Assembly: GCA_021234155.1 (NCBI GenBank)
Contig: JAJEKV010000032.1
Coordinates: 10,608,099 to 10,672,098, forward strand
DNA: 64,000 nt
Direction: 5' to 3'
From: Isoetes taiwanensis
Lineage: Eukaryota; Streptophyta; Lycopodiopsida; Isoetales; Isoetaceae
The translations under genes and the position numbers were made by a program. The notes beneath the pieces were generated by a model. It had not been told where the DNA came from and did not search any database. It saw only the letters and a program-made list of their open reading frames with translations. Below, in pieces: positions 24,001 to 34,151 of this stretch (position 1 is the first letter of the stretch; each line of letters starts with the position of its first letter).

Positions 24001-25572
24001 ATATAAACCAGAATGATGTTAGCTAAACTAACCCGAAATTCATTTTAAAAGTTTCTATGGCTTAGCTAAACAATACAAAATTTCACTCTCTTACTTTCTA
24101 GCGTTTGGCTAAAGAGCTCCAGGGTTGGTGCAGTCCCGAAAAAAGTTAAGCTAAAATTATTATTTTTTTTCCAATTTTTTCCATTTACTTTAGCCAATTT
24201 TTTTTGAAAATGTGCTAAAAAATCGCCAAATAGCTAAGTTTAGCCCTTAAATTATTCCATGATGCAGAGGTTTTGCCCCACAACGAGAAAGGTATTTCGA
24301 GTCCAATGCTAGAGTCCACACTTTATATTTGCATCTACTTACACAAGTTTTTGAGTTGTAGGAGAGAGCTTTCCCATATCGGAAGAAGCCACCATTGGAG
24401 ATCGGGAATTGTCAATAGGTAAGTTCTAATAATATGGTTTTAATAACTTGATTCTGAAATTTCATCATGATCTAATCAAACATCCTGTTGTGCATTAATA
24501 GAGAGGACTACTTTTGATGATCAAAGAGTTCATCAATGTTTGATGGTGTAATGCTCAATGGTATGCTAATCTAGCTAAATCACTGTTAAATTTAATTGAT
24601 TTTGGAACATATGCTTAGATGAGTGTAATCAAGTTAGAAATTTAACCATTGAGCTCTCTAATGGTTTTGATATTTTGTGGAGTTTGTGCAGCCTCGAGTA
24701 GAATTGAAGATGCAACTCCAAAGAAGACCAAGATTGCAAACAATATGTCACTTGAAAGACAAGGTATGCTATGATTTATTAGGGAAATGCATTTGAAGCT
24801 TGTATTTTCTTATGTGTTTTTCTATGCTTGCATCAAACAGGAAGTGATAGGCTAGGACACTATTGCAATGATGCAAGCAGAGCAAGGTCTAAACATGTAG
24901 ATGCTGAAACAGATTCTGTATCATCTCCTCCACCTCCTTTAAAGAAAATCAGGTTGTCGAGAAAGCTAATTATATTTGATTTCAATGGAGTGCTTGGTAA
25001 AATGTATGAGACAAAGGCAGGGATCCCAACTTGCATTCCCAAAGAGGGAACAGTGCCTCAGCATCTATCAAAGAGCAAGCTCATTATTTTAAGGCCAAAT
25101 GCAATAGAGTTTTCGAGCTGGTGCAGTGAACACTTTGACATTGCCATGTGGTCTGATTTGGATGTTGCAAGGTATTTCCTGCAAAATTGAAGAAGAAGTT
25201 GGTGTTTGAATGGGGTGTTGATAAGTGCATGAAGGTAGGTTTTAAGTATCAGAAAGTCAACATAAGCTTGAAACTGTTGCAGAAAGTATACAAGGACAAA
25301 GAGCTTGGAGGATTTTATAACACATCGAATACCTTGATGATTGATGATCACCAATATAAAGGGTATAAGAATAGCCCTCATACTATGATCACACCAATCT
25401 CTTTCCATCCAGAACGCAGGGATAGGTCATTCCTATTAAACTGAAGCCATGGTTGGAGGGCTTGAGAGACTCAAATCACATTGTAGACTATGTTCGAGAT
25501 CATCCTATTACTAATTGGTTAGATGATATTTCTGATTCAATAATTGAATTGTTGACGAAAAGAATGGTTTAA
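21091..25572 (+). CDS. RING-like zinc finger plus FCP1/HAD-type phosphatase domain protein
   Basis: Exons that keep phase through GT-AG introns are about 22472-22978, 23044-23159, 23229-23390, 24362-24418, 24692-24763 and 24841-25572. An upstream exon at 21091-21587 is probable. The middle exons encode a RING-like cluster: CPFCGRVLLF, then CNHKYHLQC, then ICCQVDCGH. An acidic linker follows. The last exon encodes a phosphatase domain: RKLIIFDFNGVLG (HAD motif I), IAMWSDLDVARYF, and NTLMIDDHQYKGYKNSPHT (motif III/IV). This matches the plant branch of FCP1-homology proteins, in which the second Asp of DxD is often Asn, as here. Two breaks are seen. An A8 run near 22520 shifts the frame before the coiled coil. 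Near 25186 the frame ends in a stop and resumes at LKKKLVFEWGVDKC. These may be sequencing errors or a decaying gene. The substrate is unknown. Confidence 0.7.
22184..22362 (+). repeat. Intronic minisatellite
   Basis: Five repeats of a unit built on atagtttgtagcctgagata, spaced by 30-60 bp, lie in the inferred first intron of the RING/FCP1 gene. Confidence 0.8.
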
Positions 25573-26076
25573 AATATCATTGTGTTTTGATTCTTGTATT
25601 TGATATCTGGATTTAAATTACAATATGACAGTTGAATCAATATGACAGTTGAATAGGGAGTACAATTTTACAGGTTTTACTATTTCAATTAGCTTGAAGT
25701 TTTTGGAGTAAGGAATGTTGAAGAGATTTATGATATGAAGAAGTTGAAGAAGTATGTTATTAAGCAGAAGTTGAAGAACTATGAACTCCATGTTGTGAGC
25801 TTATGCTAAAATGCTGGAAATCCTCTTATTCAAAGATCCAATGAGTGATCTGCATGTACTATTGCTCTTGAATGAATATAATCTGCTCTGGTTGGAAGTG
25901 TATCAATTGTAACGAGTTTAGTTTTAGTATTACCTTTGACAAGATTAAGTAGGAGTTGCAGAAAAAGAGACTCTGCATTCCTTTACATCAACATTTACAC
26001 CAAAAATTATCCATACATAGCCGAGAAAATAAGAAGATTTTAGATATATTTAGCCGAGATCCTATTAAGCCGCATC

Positions 26077-26409
26077 CTACTTATGAAGTCGAGGCATCTT
26101 CAGCGCAACAATAAGGTCATTGCCCTCAGCTAGTACAACCATCTCCAGAAGGCGCTCGTCAGTTGCATGCACACGGTCTATCCACTGTTGGACCTTAGAT
26201 GAGACTGCAGCTCCTTTTCTCTGTGACTTATTCACCTCCAGACAAGAAAACTTGGCCACAATCTTCAGTTTCCTGCCCGGAGGGCTGGAACCGATTGATT
26301 CATCCATGGGTGCCGTGGCGGTGATTTTGAACCTGGCCATATTCCTAGTCCTCGAAGTCGAAGAAGAGTGATCGATGGGTGAACTTTCTTCGTACTTGAA
26401 TTTCCTCAC
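26077..26409 (-). CDS. Hypothetical small protein, 110 aa
   Basis: An uninterrupted ATG-started frame encoding a basic, hydrophilic protein (MRKFKYEESSPIDHSSSTSR at the start, ending KMPRLHK). It has no signal peptide or membrane segment. The family is not recognised. It lies between the RING/FCP1 gene and the scrambled transposon block, so it may be an element-derived ORF; coding status is uncertain. Confidence 0.35.
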   Translation of the reverse strand: MRKFKYEESSPIDHSSSTSRTRNMARFKITATAPMDESIGSSPPGRKLKIVAKFSCLEVNKSQRKGAAVSSKVQQWIDRVHATDERLLEMVVLAEGNDLIVALKMPRLHK

Positions 26410-26713
26410 TCGAACTGCTGCATGTATAATTGAATGCAGGCCTCAAAAGTCGAGCCCAATAATAAGTAACCTTTTTTTAATTGAAACTAAGGCAAAAATC
26501 AATATTTAGATAGATGAAATCCAATAGTTATAATCAAATGTTCTATATGGGTTCATGTTTATCAATATGTTCATGTTTATAGACTACCAATATCAAAAAA
26601 ATCAATAGGTAGATAACAATTTAGTATGCTAAGATCTTAGACTTCACAAAATGCATAGGCTATATATTCAATGACAGTTGATTGCATAACTTCAGCTAGA
26701 TAATTTGGCAAGG

Positions 26714-27160
26714 AGATCACAAAAGTCACTAAGCAAATTCAACCATACACTCCCACTCTATTGTTGAGCAAATGTGGAGAAACAATTTTATGTTCTTTAA
26801 GATGTTCATTAAACCCTATGCATGTTCTTAAACATGTTCTCAAACTTATTCTTTAACATGTTCATTAACTCCTATGGGATTAATTAAAAATCTTACATAA
26901 GGCATTGATGTTTATGGAAAGGGGGTGTCTTTTTCCCATCTTTCCATAATTTGGCAAGAAGATCACAAAGGTCACTAAGCAAATTCAACCATACACACCC
27001 ACTCTATCATTGAGCAAATGTAGAAACAATTTTATGTTTTTTAACATGTTCATTATACCCTATGTTTGTTCTTAAACATGTTCTTTTACATGTTCATTAA
27101 ACCCTATGCATGTTCTTAGACATGTTCTTCAACATGTTCATTACACCCTATGGGAATTTT
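26714..27160 (+). repeat. Direct duplication of ~130 bp plus tandem catgttcatta units
   Basis: The segment from agatcacaaaagtcactaag (about 26716) recurs at about 26957 with few changes, including aattcaaccatacac and gagcaaatgt. Between and after the copies are many acatgttcattaa...ccctatg units. Confidence 0.8.
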
Positions 27161-27482
27161 TGGCAAAAGGAATGGGTTTTCGGCAATTGTAGTCCATGTG
27201 GCAATATATTTGGCACTCTCTGGTGGACATGTGGCAATTGTAGTCCATGTGGCATTTGACCCTAAATCCTAAATAATCTAACAATGCAAACAATGTAGAT
27301 TGAACGAAGTCTGATATTCACATATGATACATATCTGATATTCAAGATGCAACGAACAGTACAATAAAAGTCCAAAATTTGACTTCAAATAAGTGTTTTC
27401 TTGATTATGAAAAATCAAACATGAACAACAAAAAAGAGTTACATCAATCTATTTTCTGGCGTTGCAGACCCTTCAGTCTGCT

Positions 27483-27905
27483 TGTCTTATAGCTTCAAGT
27501 ATACTGCTCCTCAACTTATCAACTCATTCTTCATCACTTAGCACATCAGGCATATTATCTCTGATTTTTTCTGCATCATTCTCATCAAGTGTGAATATCT
27601 CAGAACTTCCATTGACATGATGCTTAGCTCGTACCATGGAAACTCGAATAGCGCAGACTTGTGTTGCAAACACTCAGGCTTTTTCTTCATTCCTACAAAG
27701 TTCGTATGATGATCGGGTTCTTTGAAGCTTTCTATAATATATGCCTTCTAGGACACTTTCACCTTTTAAAAACCATACACCATTCTTTTCAAAATCTGAC
27801 TCAATAGAATGCATCTCTCTTGTGCATTTCACCATCCAAAAATCAGATCCTTCTCCATTATCTTTGGGTGCAACAACTGCAAAGTTATCACCCACTTTAA
27901 CTGCA
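27483..27905 (-). pseudogene. Transposase-like family, copy D: C-terminal domain only
   Basis: The minus-strand frame gives VKVGDNFAVVAPKDN, DFWMVKCTREMH and NGVWFLKGESVLEGIYYRK, and ends near 27483 after one internal stop. It aligns with the C-terminal domain of copy C at 40009-40391 (YNGTWFLKDESTLQGTY). To its right the frame runs directly into MULE transposase (HGYCA), which is not the normal neighbour. The missing upstream part matches the end of copy B at 34951 exactly, so this is one half of a gene broken by rearrangement. Confidence 0.75.
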
Positions 27906-28590
27906 CTAGCACAATATCCATGCATTGCATTCTCCCCAAAAACAACTGACATTTCTTCCAATATTCCTTTCTGTCGATCAGACAAAAAGACAACCGCTCT
28001 ATTGAGTGCTAAGGAACCTTGCAACTGAGTTAAAAATCGATCCATGCATATGCTAGTGGAAACAAACATCCATGCACGTCAACTGCAACTGCAGTAAGCA
28101 AAATTCCTCTACACCTACTTGTTAGGAATGTCCTATCCAATATAACAGGACGACAATGCCCAAATCCACTCAAGCTAGTGCCAAAAGCAAGAAACATTCT
28201 TATGAACCTTTTCTGCTCATCCTGCTGAACTGTACAGATAGCACCAGGATTAGCATTTATCAACTTAGAGCAAAAGTCATTCAACCACTGATAAGCTTCT
28301 TTGTCTGAATCGTGAAGTTCAACCATTGCATTCTCCTTTGCTAACCATGCAATGCGGTAGCTTATCTCTACTCCATGCTCTCTTTGGGCATCAGCAACAA
28401 GGTCTGAATGTTTATAACTTTGGTGTCAAGGAACTTCCCAAGATATTTTTTCGTCACCCACTTTGACTTAGCTTCCTTATTGTTTCTCTGATTAATCCCA
28501 CCACAAGAATGCTCACCACCTATGCTCTTAATTGTAACCTCAATGCTATCCGAAAGTTTAGAAGCATGAATTATCGATGGATAACCTTCA
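27906..28590 (-). pseudogene. MULE (MuDR-type) transposase, N-terminal and central part
   Basis: Reading leftwards: IHASKLSDSIEVTIKSIGGE and HSCGG (MuDR-type zinc region), EISYRIAWLAKENAM, HCRPVILDRTFLTSRCRGIL (first catalytic Asp), CLFPLAYAWIDF, then after a small deletion VVFLSDRQKGILEEMSVVF (second Asp) and HGYCA. The frame then changes into another gene at about 27905. The MULE C-terminal part lies at 34952-35340 on the plus strand and begins HLAKNFKKEF, the exact continuation. The 5' end stops at the CACTA end at 28591, so a CACTA element also split this gene. Confidence 0.8.
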
Positions 28591-28599
28591 CTACTTCAA

Positions 28600-29095
28600 A
28601 AATGGGCATAAATGGCACGAAGAAATGGCACAAGTTCATGAATTTGCCATTTGTATCGTTCTAATTGGCACATCAAAAAACATGACAAGTATGTGCCATT
28701 TAAGTGACAATTATATTGCCAATTGTTAGCTTTATAAATGGCACATAGAATAGTGTCTTACATCTGCCATTTAAGTGCAATCAATGTTTTGCCATTTTGA
28801 GCTGCATAAATGGCAAGCTAATAAGTGACATGTAAGTACCCTATAAGTGCCACCTATTTGTGCCATTTGTGTACCAATAAATATCACCTCTCTAAGTGAT
28901 TGAATCAGCCATTTAAGTGTGGGCAATGTTTTGCCATTTTGAGCGACGTAAATGGCAAACAAATAAGTGACATGTAAGTGCCGCTTGCTTGTGCCATTTG
29001 TATATATGAACAAATGACACTTGTCTAAGTGACATTTTGTCATTTGTCCAACACAAATGGCATATATATTATAAGTGTCATGCAATCATAATGCA
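28600..29095. repeat. CACTA subterminal repeat array (TGCCAT / GTGACA)
   Basis: Within about 500 bp there are many ATGGCA/TGCCAT and GTGACA/TGTCA hexamers in both directions, 10-30 bp apart, just inside the CACTA terminus. Such subterminal repeats bind the transposase in En/Spm elements. Short ORFs here are by-products of the repeats. Confidence 0.65.
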
Positions 29096-30896
29096 GCTAT
29101 CTATGCTTGTGATTTAAATGTAACTATAAAACTCCCCATCCATTGGTATAATAGTGCTATAGTGAAAAACAGAAGCACTTGTTTACTAAAAGTACTAGAA
29201 ACTTTACTATTAGTTTTATAAGATGATAATTAGGACATTATAATGTCAGAACCGTTAAATTGAATTGAACTGCACTTGTGATATCCTTCAAACTACAAAA
29301 ATTAAAGACAGATATATCACAAGATTTGTGAAATACAGGATGCCATCCTCGAATGATCATAAATTTACTTCATTTTCATCCGAAGTACTAGCCCATCTAC
29401 GAGATGGATTTCGAAGCACAATTGACCAACCGACGTTATGAGGATCATCAAAGTATAAAACTTGCATATATTTAGATGCATAAACATACAATTTCACAAA
29501 AAATTATTGCAAGTAAGAAACCATAATTATAGTTTTACCTGTTGGACATGTTTTGGAAAGACAAAGGGTTGAGAACTTGAATTAGCTTTATATGTAGCTT
29601 TTGTAGTGTCCACTAGTTGAAAGCCATACTTGTCAAATTTTATTGATGCTCGTTGTCCAATAATATCAGGCCTATACCAATGGCATTGCAAAAGCACCAC
29701 ATGCGATGAACCAAGACATACCTACAAAACCATGAGAAAGGATTAGTGGTATAAATTAAGGGTACTAGTATATAGAAATATTTTACAAGTACTAATAGAA
29801 CATGTAAAATCTGTTGAATTTTGCCAAAATATTCTATTTCAGCTTCAATAAGATGCTTGTCTTTAGCACTACTATGACTCATAGATTGAAATACTGCTGA
29901 AACGCCCGAATCTTGTGTCACTTGCTTTGCATCTAAGCCTTACACTCGTACATGCCAACCATATGCCCACATGCTTTTATAACTTGCAGTATACTCTTCA
30001 ACTCCAAAAGCAAGTTCAAGCAACAATGGAGCTACTTGCTCCTTATTCTGAACCATACGTTGGGCTTAAATCTTAAGCCACTCTGGAAAGTTCATAACCT
30101 GCTCCCTTGGCTGCTTGCTCCCAGACAACATATCATGTTGTGATTGCTCGTATTTTTTGTTATAAACAGATTGTAAGTTAACATAGTACATTAAAGCACA
30201 TCAACATCTAATTTCTAAAATTGAAATACTTACAATCTCCATGTGTCAATGATGGTTGAATGTGCTAGAATGCATTCATATGCTTGTTGTTGCACTATAC
30301 ATCCAACTTCATCAAAGTCCCTTTACCCTCCAAAACCTAGATGTGTTACGCTCCAAGACACCATCATATTCACCAAAAAGTTCAATATTTCTATCCTCTT
30401 TCATGGTAGTTAAAGCCATTGCTTCATCAATTATGTACCCTTTAGCAATGGATCCCTCTGGATGTGCCATGTTCGAACATATTTCTTGAGATGTTTTAGG
30501 AATCTCTCAATGGGGTCATCCATCCTGCAGTCACAGGTCCACAAATAGCTAGCTCTTCGACTAGATGTATGATGAGATGCATCATAATCGTCAAAACCGA
30601 TGGCGGAAAATGCTTCTCAAGCAAGCACAACACATTCACAGCTTCCATCTTCAAGTTAGTCATATCACAAATGGATTTCCTTTGCCCTGATTTTCTTAAA
30701 CGCGCTGAGTCTTAATATTGACATTCTTTCTCCCCCTCGACAACCACATATAGCCAAAGGAAGGAACTGTTGGAGAAGAATATGATAATCATGTGATTTC
30801 ATCGTTCTGTTTGCGACATATTTTTTAAAGTTAGAGGACAATCCTGTCGTAGGTTTCACAGTTTGTATAACAGCAAAGAAAGCTCTTTTTTCTTCC

Positions 30897-31212
30897 ACAA
30901 GCTCTTTTTTTTTACCTTAGCATTTCATTCCACGCTTCCACAACTTCTCAGAGCACCATCTGTGCATGACTTGGCATTATACATACTTGAAGTTCTAGAT
31001 AAACATCTGCAATTACTGAGCCCTCAGTAGTCATTATCTCCGCTTGTCTAGTATCATCATTATTGCAAAGGTTTTTCCCTTGAAAACCTTTCGAGGCAGG
31101 GGTTTTTTAATCCTAGTAGTAATGATTGTACTAGCCCATTGTATGGGTCCCATGACCTATTGGTCTCCGTGGACGTTAAAAAAACTATTCTATTCTATTC
31201 TGTTCTGCTTTT
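30897..31212 (+). repeat. Insertion in CACTA Tnp2 ending with a LINE 3' tail
   Basis: 31060-31212 is the LINE 3' end (aaggtttttcccttgaaaac, gggtcccatgacctattggt, ctccgtggacgttaaaa) with an ACTATTCTATTC tail. The Tnp2 frame LTKA|EEKRAFF is continuous if about 30897-31212 is removed. The part 30897-31040 is not clearly LINE and may be another insert. Confidence 0.7.
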
Positions 31213-31263
31213 GTAAGAACATATGGAGCACGAGGTAAAACCACTTTACCATTTTGTGCTGCA

Positions 31264-33092
31264 CCAATACTGAGATTGCACTTCAACCCGTTCTTTGAAG
31301 GTGTAGTTCTCGGCAAAATCCACCATTGAGACCACTACATCTGAGGGTAGATTTTCCAGCAGCTCACGAAATTGCTTGTCTTGCCATTTGTACCTAAAGT
31401 TATGCAAAGAAAACCTCTTTAATCTATCACGTAACTTCTCCACAAATTCTCTAGAAGTGGTCTTTTTGTATTGATGCTTCAGAATCTTCCTTGGTTTCCC
31501 ATTCTTGCCCAATCCTGCACCCTCATAGTCCAAATACTCCCATTTCAGCTCTGCATCACTCAATTCAAGAGGACATATATGCAACTTGGAGATGCCACAA
31601 TTCTGACAAGTACCATAAAGGCAGTCCTTCCTATGGAACTCATCATCAACTTCTTTTGGACAAACAATGCACCTCCATAACTCATGTGTTGAAGAGACTA
31701 TTAACGCATGAGCATTACAAGTGCACGTATGGTGAGGTTCACATACACTACAAGTATATTCACAAGGTTCAGAATGCTTCCTTCTCATTGTTTTGAATCC
31801 ATCAAGCAGCATTCCAAGCCTAACATGATGAATACAACAGCATGTATTATAGTCTTTTAGCTTCACCACAAACCATGGTTTTAACTTTTGAAAAGATATT
31901 GCTTCTACCTTAGCTTCAAGGTATTCTTCTTTGAACCGTTCGTACAATAGAATATATGTGTTAGCATGCAAAAGAACTCTCAAAATATACCACAAAAGAG
32001 GAATACAAACCATACTACTACTACATACCACTTACTACTACAAACCATAACTGTTACTGTATACCACTTACTACAGTCTTCCACTTACTACTACCACTGT
32101 AGTTCTAAGAGTGCACTTGAACTATGTTTAAAGCACACACCATTATGGCTGCACCCGAACTATGTTGAAACACTCACACCATTATATAGTTGCACTCAAA
32201 CTATGTGTGAATATGGTTTGAGATCCACTATATCTCCAAGAATACACTCGGTTTGAAAACAAACCACTTATAGTTGGAAAACAACCATTGAAGATCAAGG
32301 GCACAAATGGAACTATAGTTAAAGACAAGCCACTATGGCTAGACTGTAAACCATTGTAGCTCAATAATTGATGCAGCAGAACTATAAAGAGATATTGATA
32401 TAAACTTTTAATCCAACCACTATAGCAAACTATTATTGAAAACCTCAACTATAAAAAGCTCAAAGGAAGAGATAAGAAGAGATACCAACTTGAGATTGTT
32501 CCAGATAATGTGCTGCATGCTCCTCTCTAATATTTCTTTCTAGTCTTCTAAATTTTACGTCCCTAGTATTTGGAGAAACTCTAGTGTTTGAGGTCCAAAA
32601 TGTTTGTACAAGTGTAATAATTGAATCTGAGATAGAGTCACACCATTTAGATCTTTTATAATACACCCACTTTCCTCCATTGCAATCAATTTCTTCCCTG
32701 TTTTTCTTAGCAGCTGTAATATTTCTTGGATGAACATCAAGTAGCTTTCCAATTTTTCTGCTACTCAAATTCTCATTTTCTCCACCAACTGCCATAGCCA
32801 AACAACTCTTTTTGGCAGCCAAACAATCCAAATTTGTAGACTGTTTCACAGTCTTAATAGATTCCCTGATGTTACTTATCATTTGGTTCTTTGCTTTTAA
32901 GTCCCTGAAATCATCTCCCACAATTCCATCCAATGCCTTATGCTGAATAAAGTAATTTAGAATCCCTCTTTTAATTTGCACACTCATATGCTTAGACTGC
33001 TTCAAGAATGATTCCACCAGATTCACACCCACTCTCCTCTGCGTGGCTATGCTTCTTTCTACTCCTAAACATGCATTACACTGAGAAACCAA
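31264..33092 (-). pseudogene. Transposase-like family, copy A: N-terminal half
   Basis: Two long frames (33092-32460, then 32031-31246) separated by an AT-rich gap of about 430 bp that may be an intron. The first encodes a charged N-terminus with KIGKLLDVHPRNITAAKK (possible DNA-binding helix) and a tail REEHAAHYLEQSQ. The second has ERFKEEYLEAKVEAISFQKL, a Cys/His-rich centre (NTCCCIHHVRLG; CEYTCSVCEPHHTCTCNAH; CIVCPKEVDDEFHRKDCLYG; CQNCGISKLHICP), and ends with VVVSMVDFAENYTFKERVEV and QSQYW. At 31263 it meets CACTA sequence. Copy B at 34152 starts with QVTILVHITYHV, the next residues of the family, so A and B appear to be halves of one gene. Confidence 0.75.
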
Positions 33093-33545
33093 TGCATCTT
33101 CATTTTCTTTTTTTTCTCTGGCGTTGGCGTCTTTTCCTCTCGGTTTCCTCTTCTCTTGTTCTTTTCTTCCTCCTTCCTGAAATTTTTGCCTTCTGCGCTG
33201 CTAGTCCAAACCCTGAATCCGATTCCATTAGTTCAAACCCTGATTCCGATTCCATTTCTTCAAGAAAAACACATTCAATTTAAATTATATGCCAATGCCA
33301 AATGTTAGGAAGGATTCACAATTGATCGTCATGCAATGTTAGGAAACATGCAATTGATCAAGTAATGCATTTGGATCGAGCAACCTGATCTTGCCGTGCT
33401 CTCATTTTTGCATTTCCCTCCATACACCAGAATTAGTAATTACCACGATTCTTGCTTTGTAACTAGCTAATAGACCAAAAATGCTAATTAATGCAATTTG
33501 GTAGTTTTTTAGTATTAATGCCTACGTGACTCCATCTAACCACTT
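33093..33545. other. No recognisable gene
   Basis: AT-rich upstream flank of copy A. It contains a short direct repeat of ccctgaatccgattccatt and ccctgattccgattccatt (33210-33256). A promoter for copy A could lie here, but none is clear. Confidence 0.35.
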
Positions 33546-33612
33546 CTTGACCTATATTTCAAACTCTTCTTGGGGGGACTTGACCTATATTTCAAACTAT
33601 TCTAGGGGGGAC
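33546..33612 (+). repeat. 33-bp tandem duplication
   Basis: Two units starting cttgacctatatttcaaact at 33546 and 33579, each ending in a G6 run. Confidence 0.85.
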
Positions 33613-33659
33613 AGGGGGGACAACTACAATGGCCCACTTTACCCTGCATCAACCCATTT

Positions 33660-33880
33660 CAAACTTGACAATACAGTCCAGCAGAAAATGAGATTTTCAA
33701 GTCTAAGCATCTCTCCATGAAGTGATCCCCAAATGCTTCAAAACATAATTTGGCGTGTCATCTCATATTTAGCTTCATGCAGATGGAGATGCTTTGAAAA
33801 ACATTTGCAACCAAAGGAAGACTTGCAATGGTATAGAAGCAGAATAAAATGGCCAGAATAGAATAGAAGCAAAAGGATGG
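33660..33880 (+). repeat. Dispersed repeat R3, partial third copy
   Basis: Matches 11366-11575, sharing gagattttcaagtctaagc, atctctccatga and cagatggagatgctttgaaa. It lies on the left of the CACTA N-terminal fragment. Confidence 0.7.
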
Positions 33881-34019
33881 GGTGGAAACGTCTTTCTATA
33901 TTTTATGAGCTTTATTATTTGAAGGTATGTCATGCTTGTATATGTACTTAGTAACTTATGCCTTTACTCGTAATTATCTTATTTCATATTACATATTACA
34001 ACATCTTCTTATTTGAAAC

Positions 34020-34151
34020 ATACTAGATGTGATGCACGTGGAGAAAAATGTTGCAGAAAATATAGTTAAAACAATACTTGGAGATGCTGACAAGGACAAT
34101 GAAAAGGTACGAAAAGATATGAGAGAGATTGAAATTCGAGAGTCTCTTTGG
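34020..34151 (+). pseudogene. CACTA Tnp2 fragment, upstream part
   Basis: The frame DVMHVEKNVAENIVKTILGD continues to RKDMREIEIRESLW, a classic Tnp2 stretch (MHIEKNV...RKD...). It ends at about 34151, where the frame changes to the transposase-like family. The next Tnp2 residues (GKVVLPRAPYVLTK) are found on the minus strand at 31263 and below. An acceptor-like tactag precedes it, so this is probably one exon. Confidence 0.75.

Larger units (their letters stand above)
28591..31263 (-). pseudogene. CACTA (En/Spm) element, Tnp2 C-terminal part and 3' end
   Basis: Plus-strand 28591 begins CACTACTTCAAAAATGGGC, a CACTA-type terminus, preceded by ctt (possible target base triplet). Reading the minus strand from 31263: GKVVLPRAPYVLTKA, then after a LINE insertion EEKRAFFAVIQTVKPTTGLS, SHDYHILLQQFLPLAICG, PIERFLKHLKKYVRTW, and further left a DUF4216-like part (EIEYFGKIQQI, DPHNVGWSIVL). 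Stops and frameshifts are frequent. The N-terminal part of Tnp2 is at 34020-34151 on the opposite strand. The family transposase moves CACTA elements by cut and paste; this copy is dead. Confidence 0.75.

Noticed and set aside
26077-26409. Homology between this ORF and the minus-strand ORF at 2031-2288
   Set aside because: Both contain MAR.K and scattered similar residues, but the match is too weak to support a relationship by eye.
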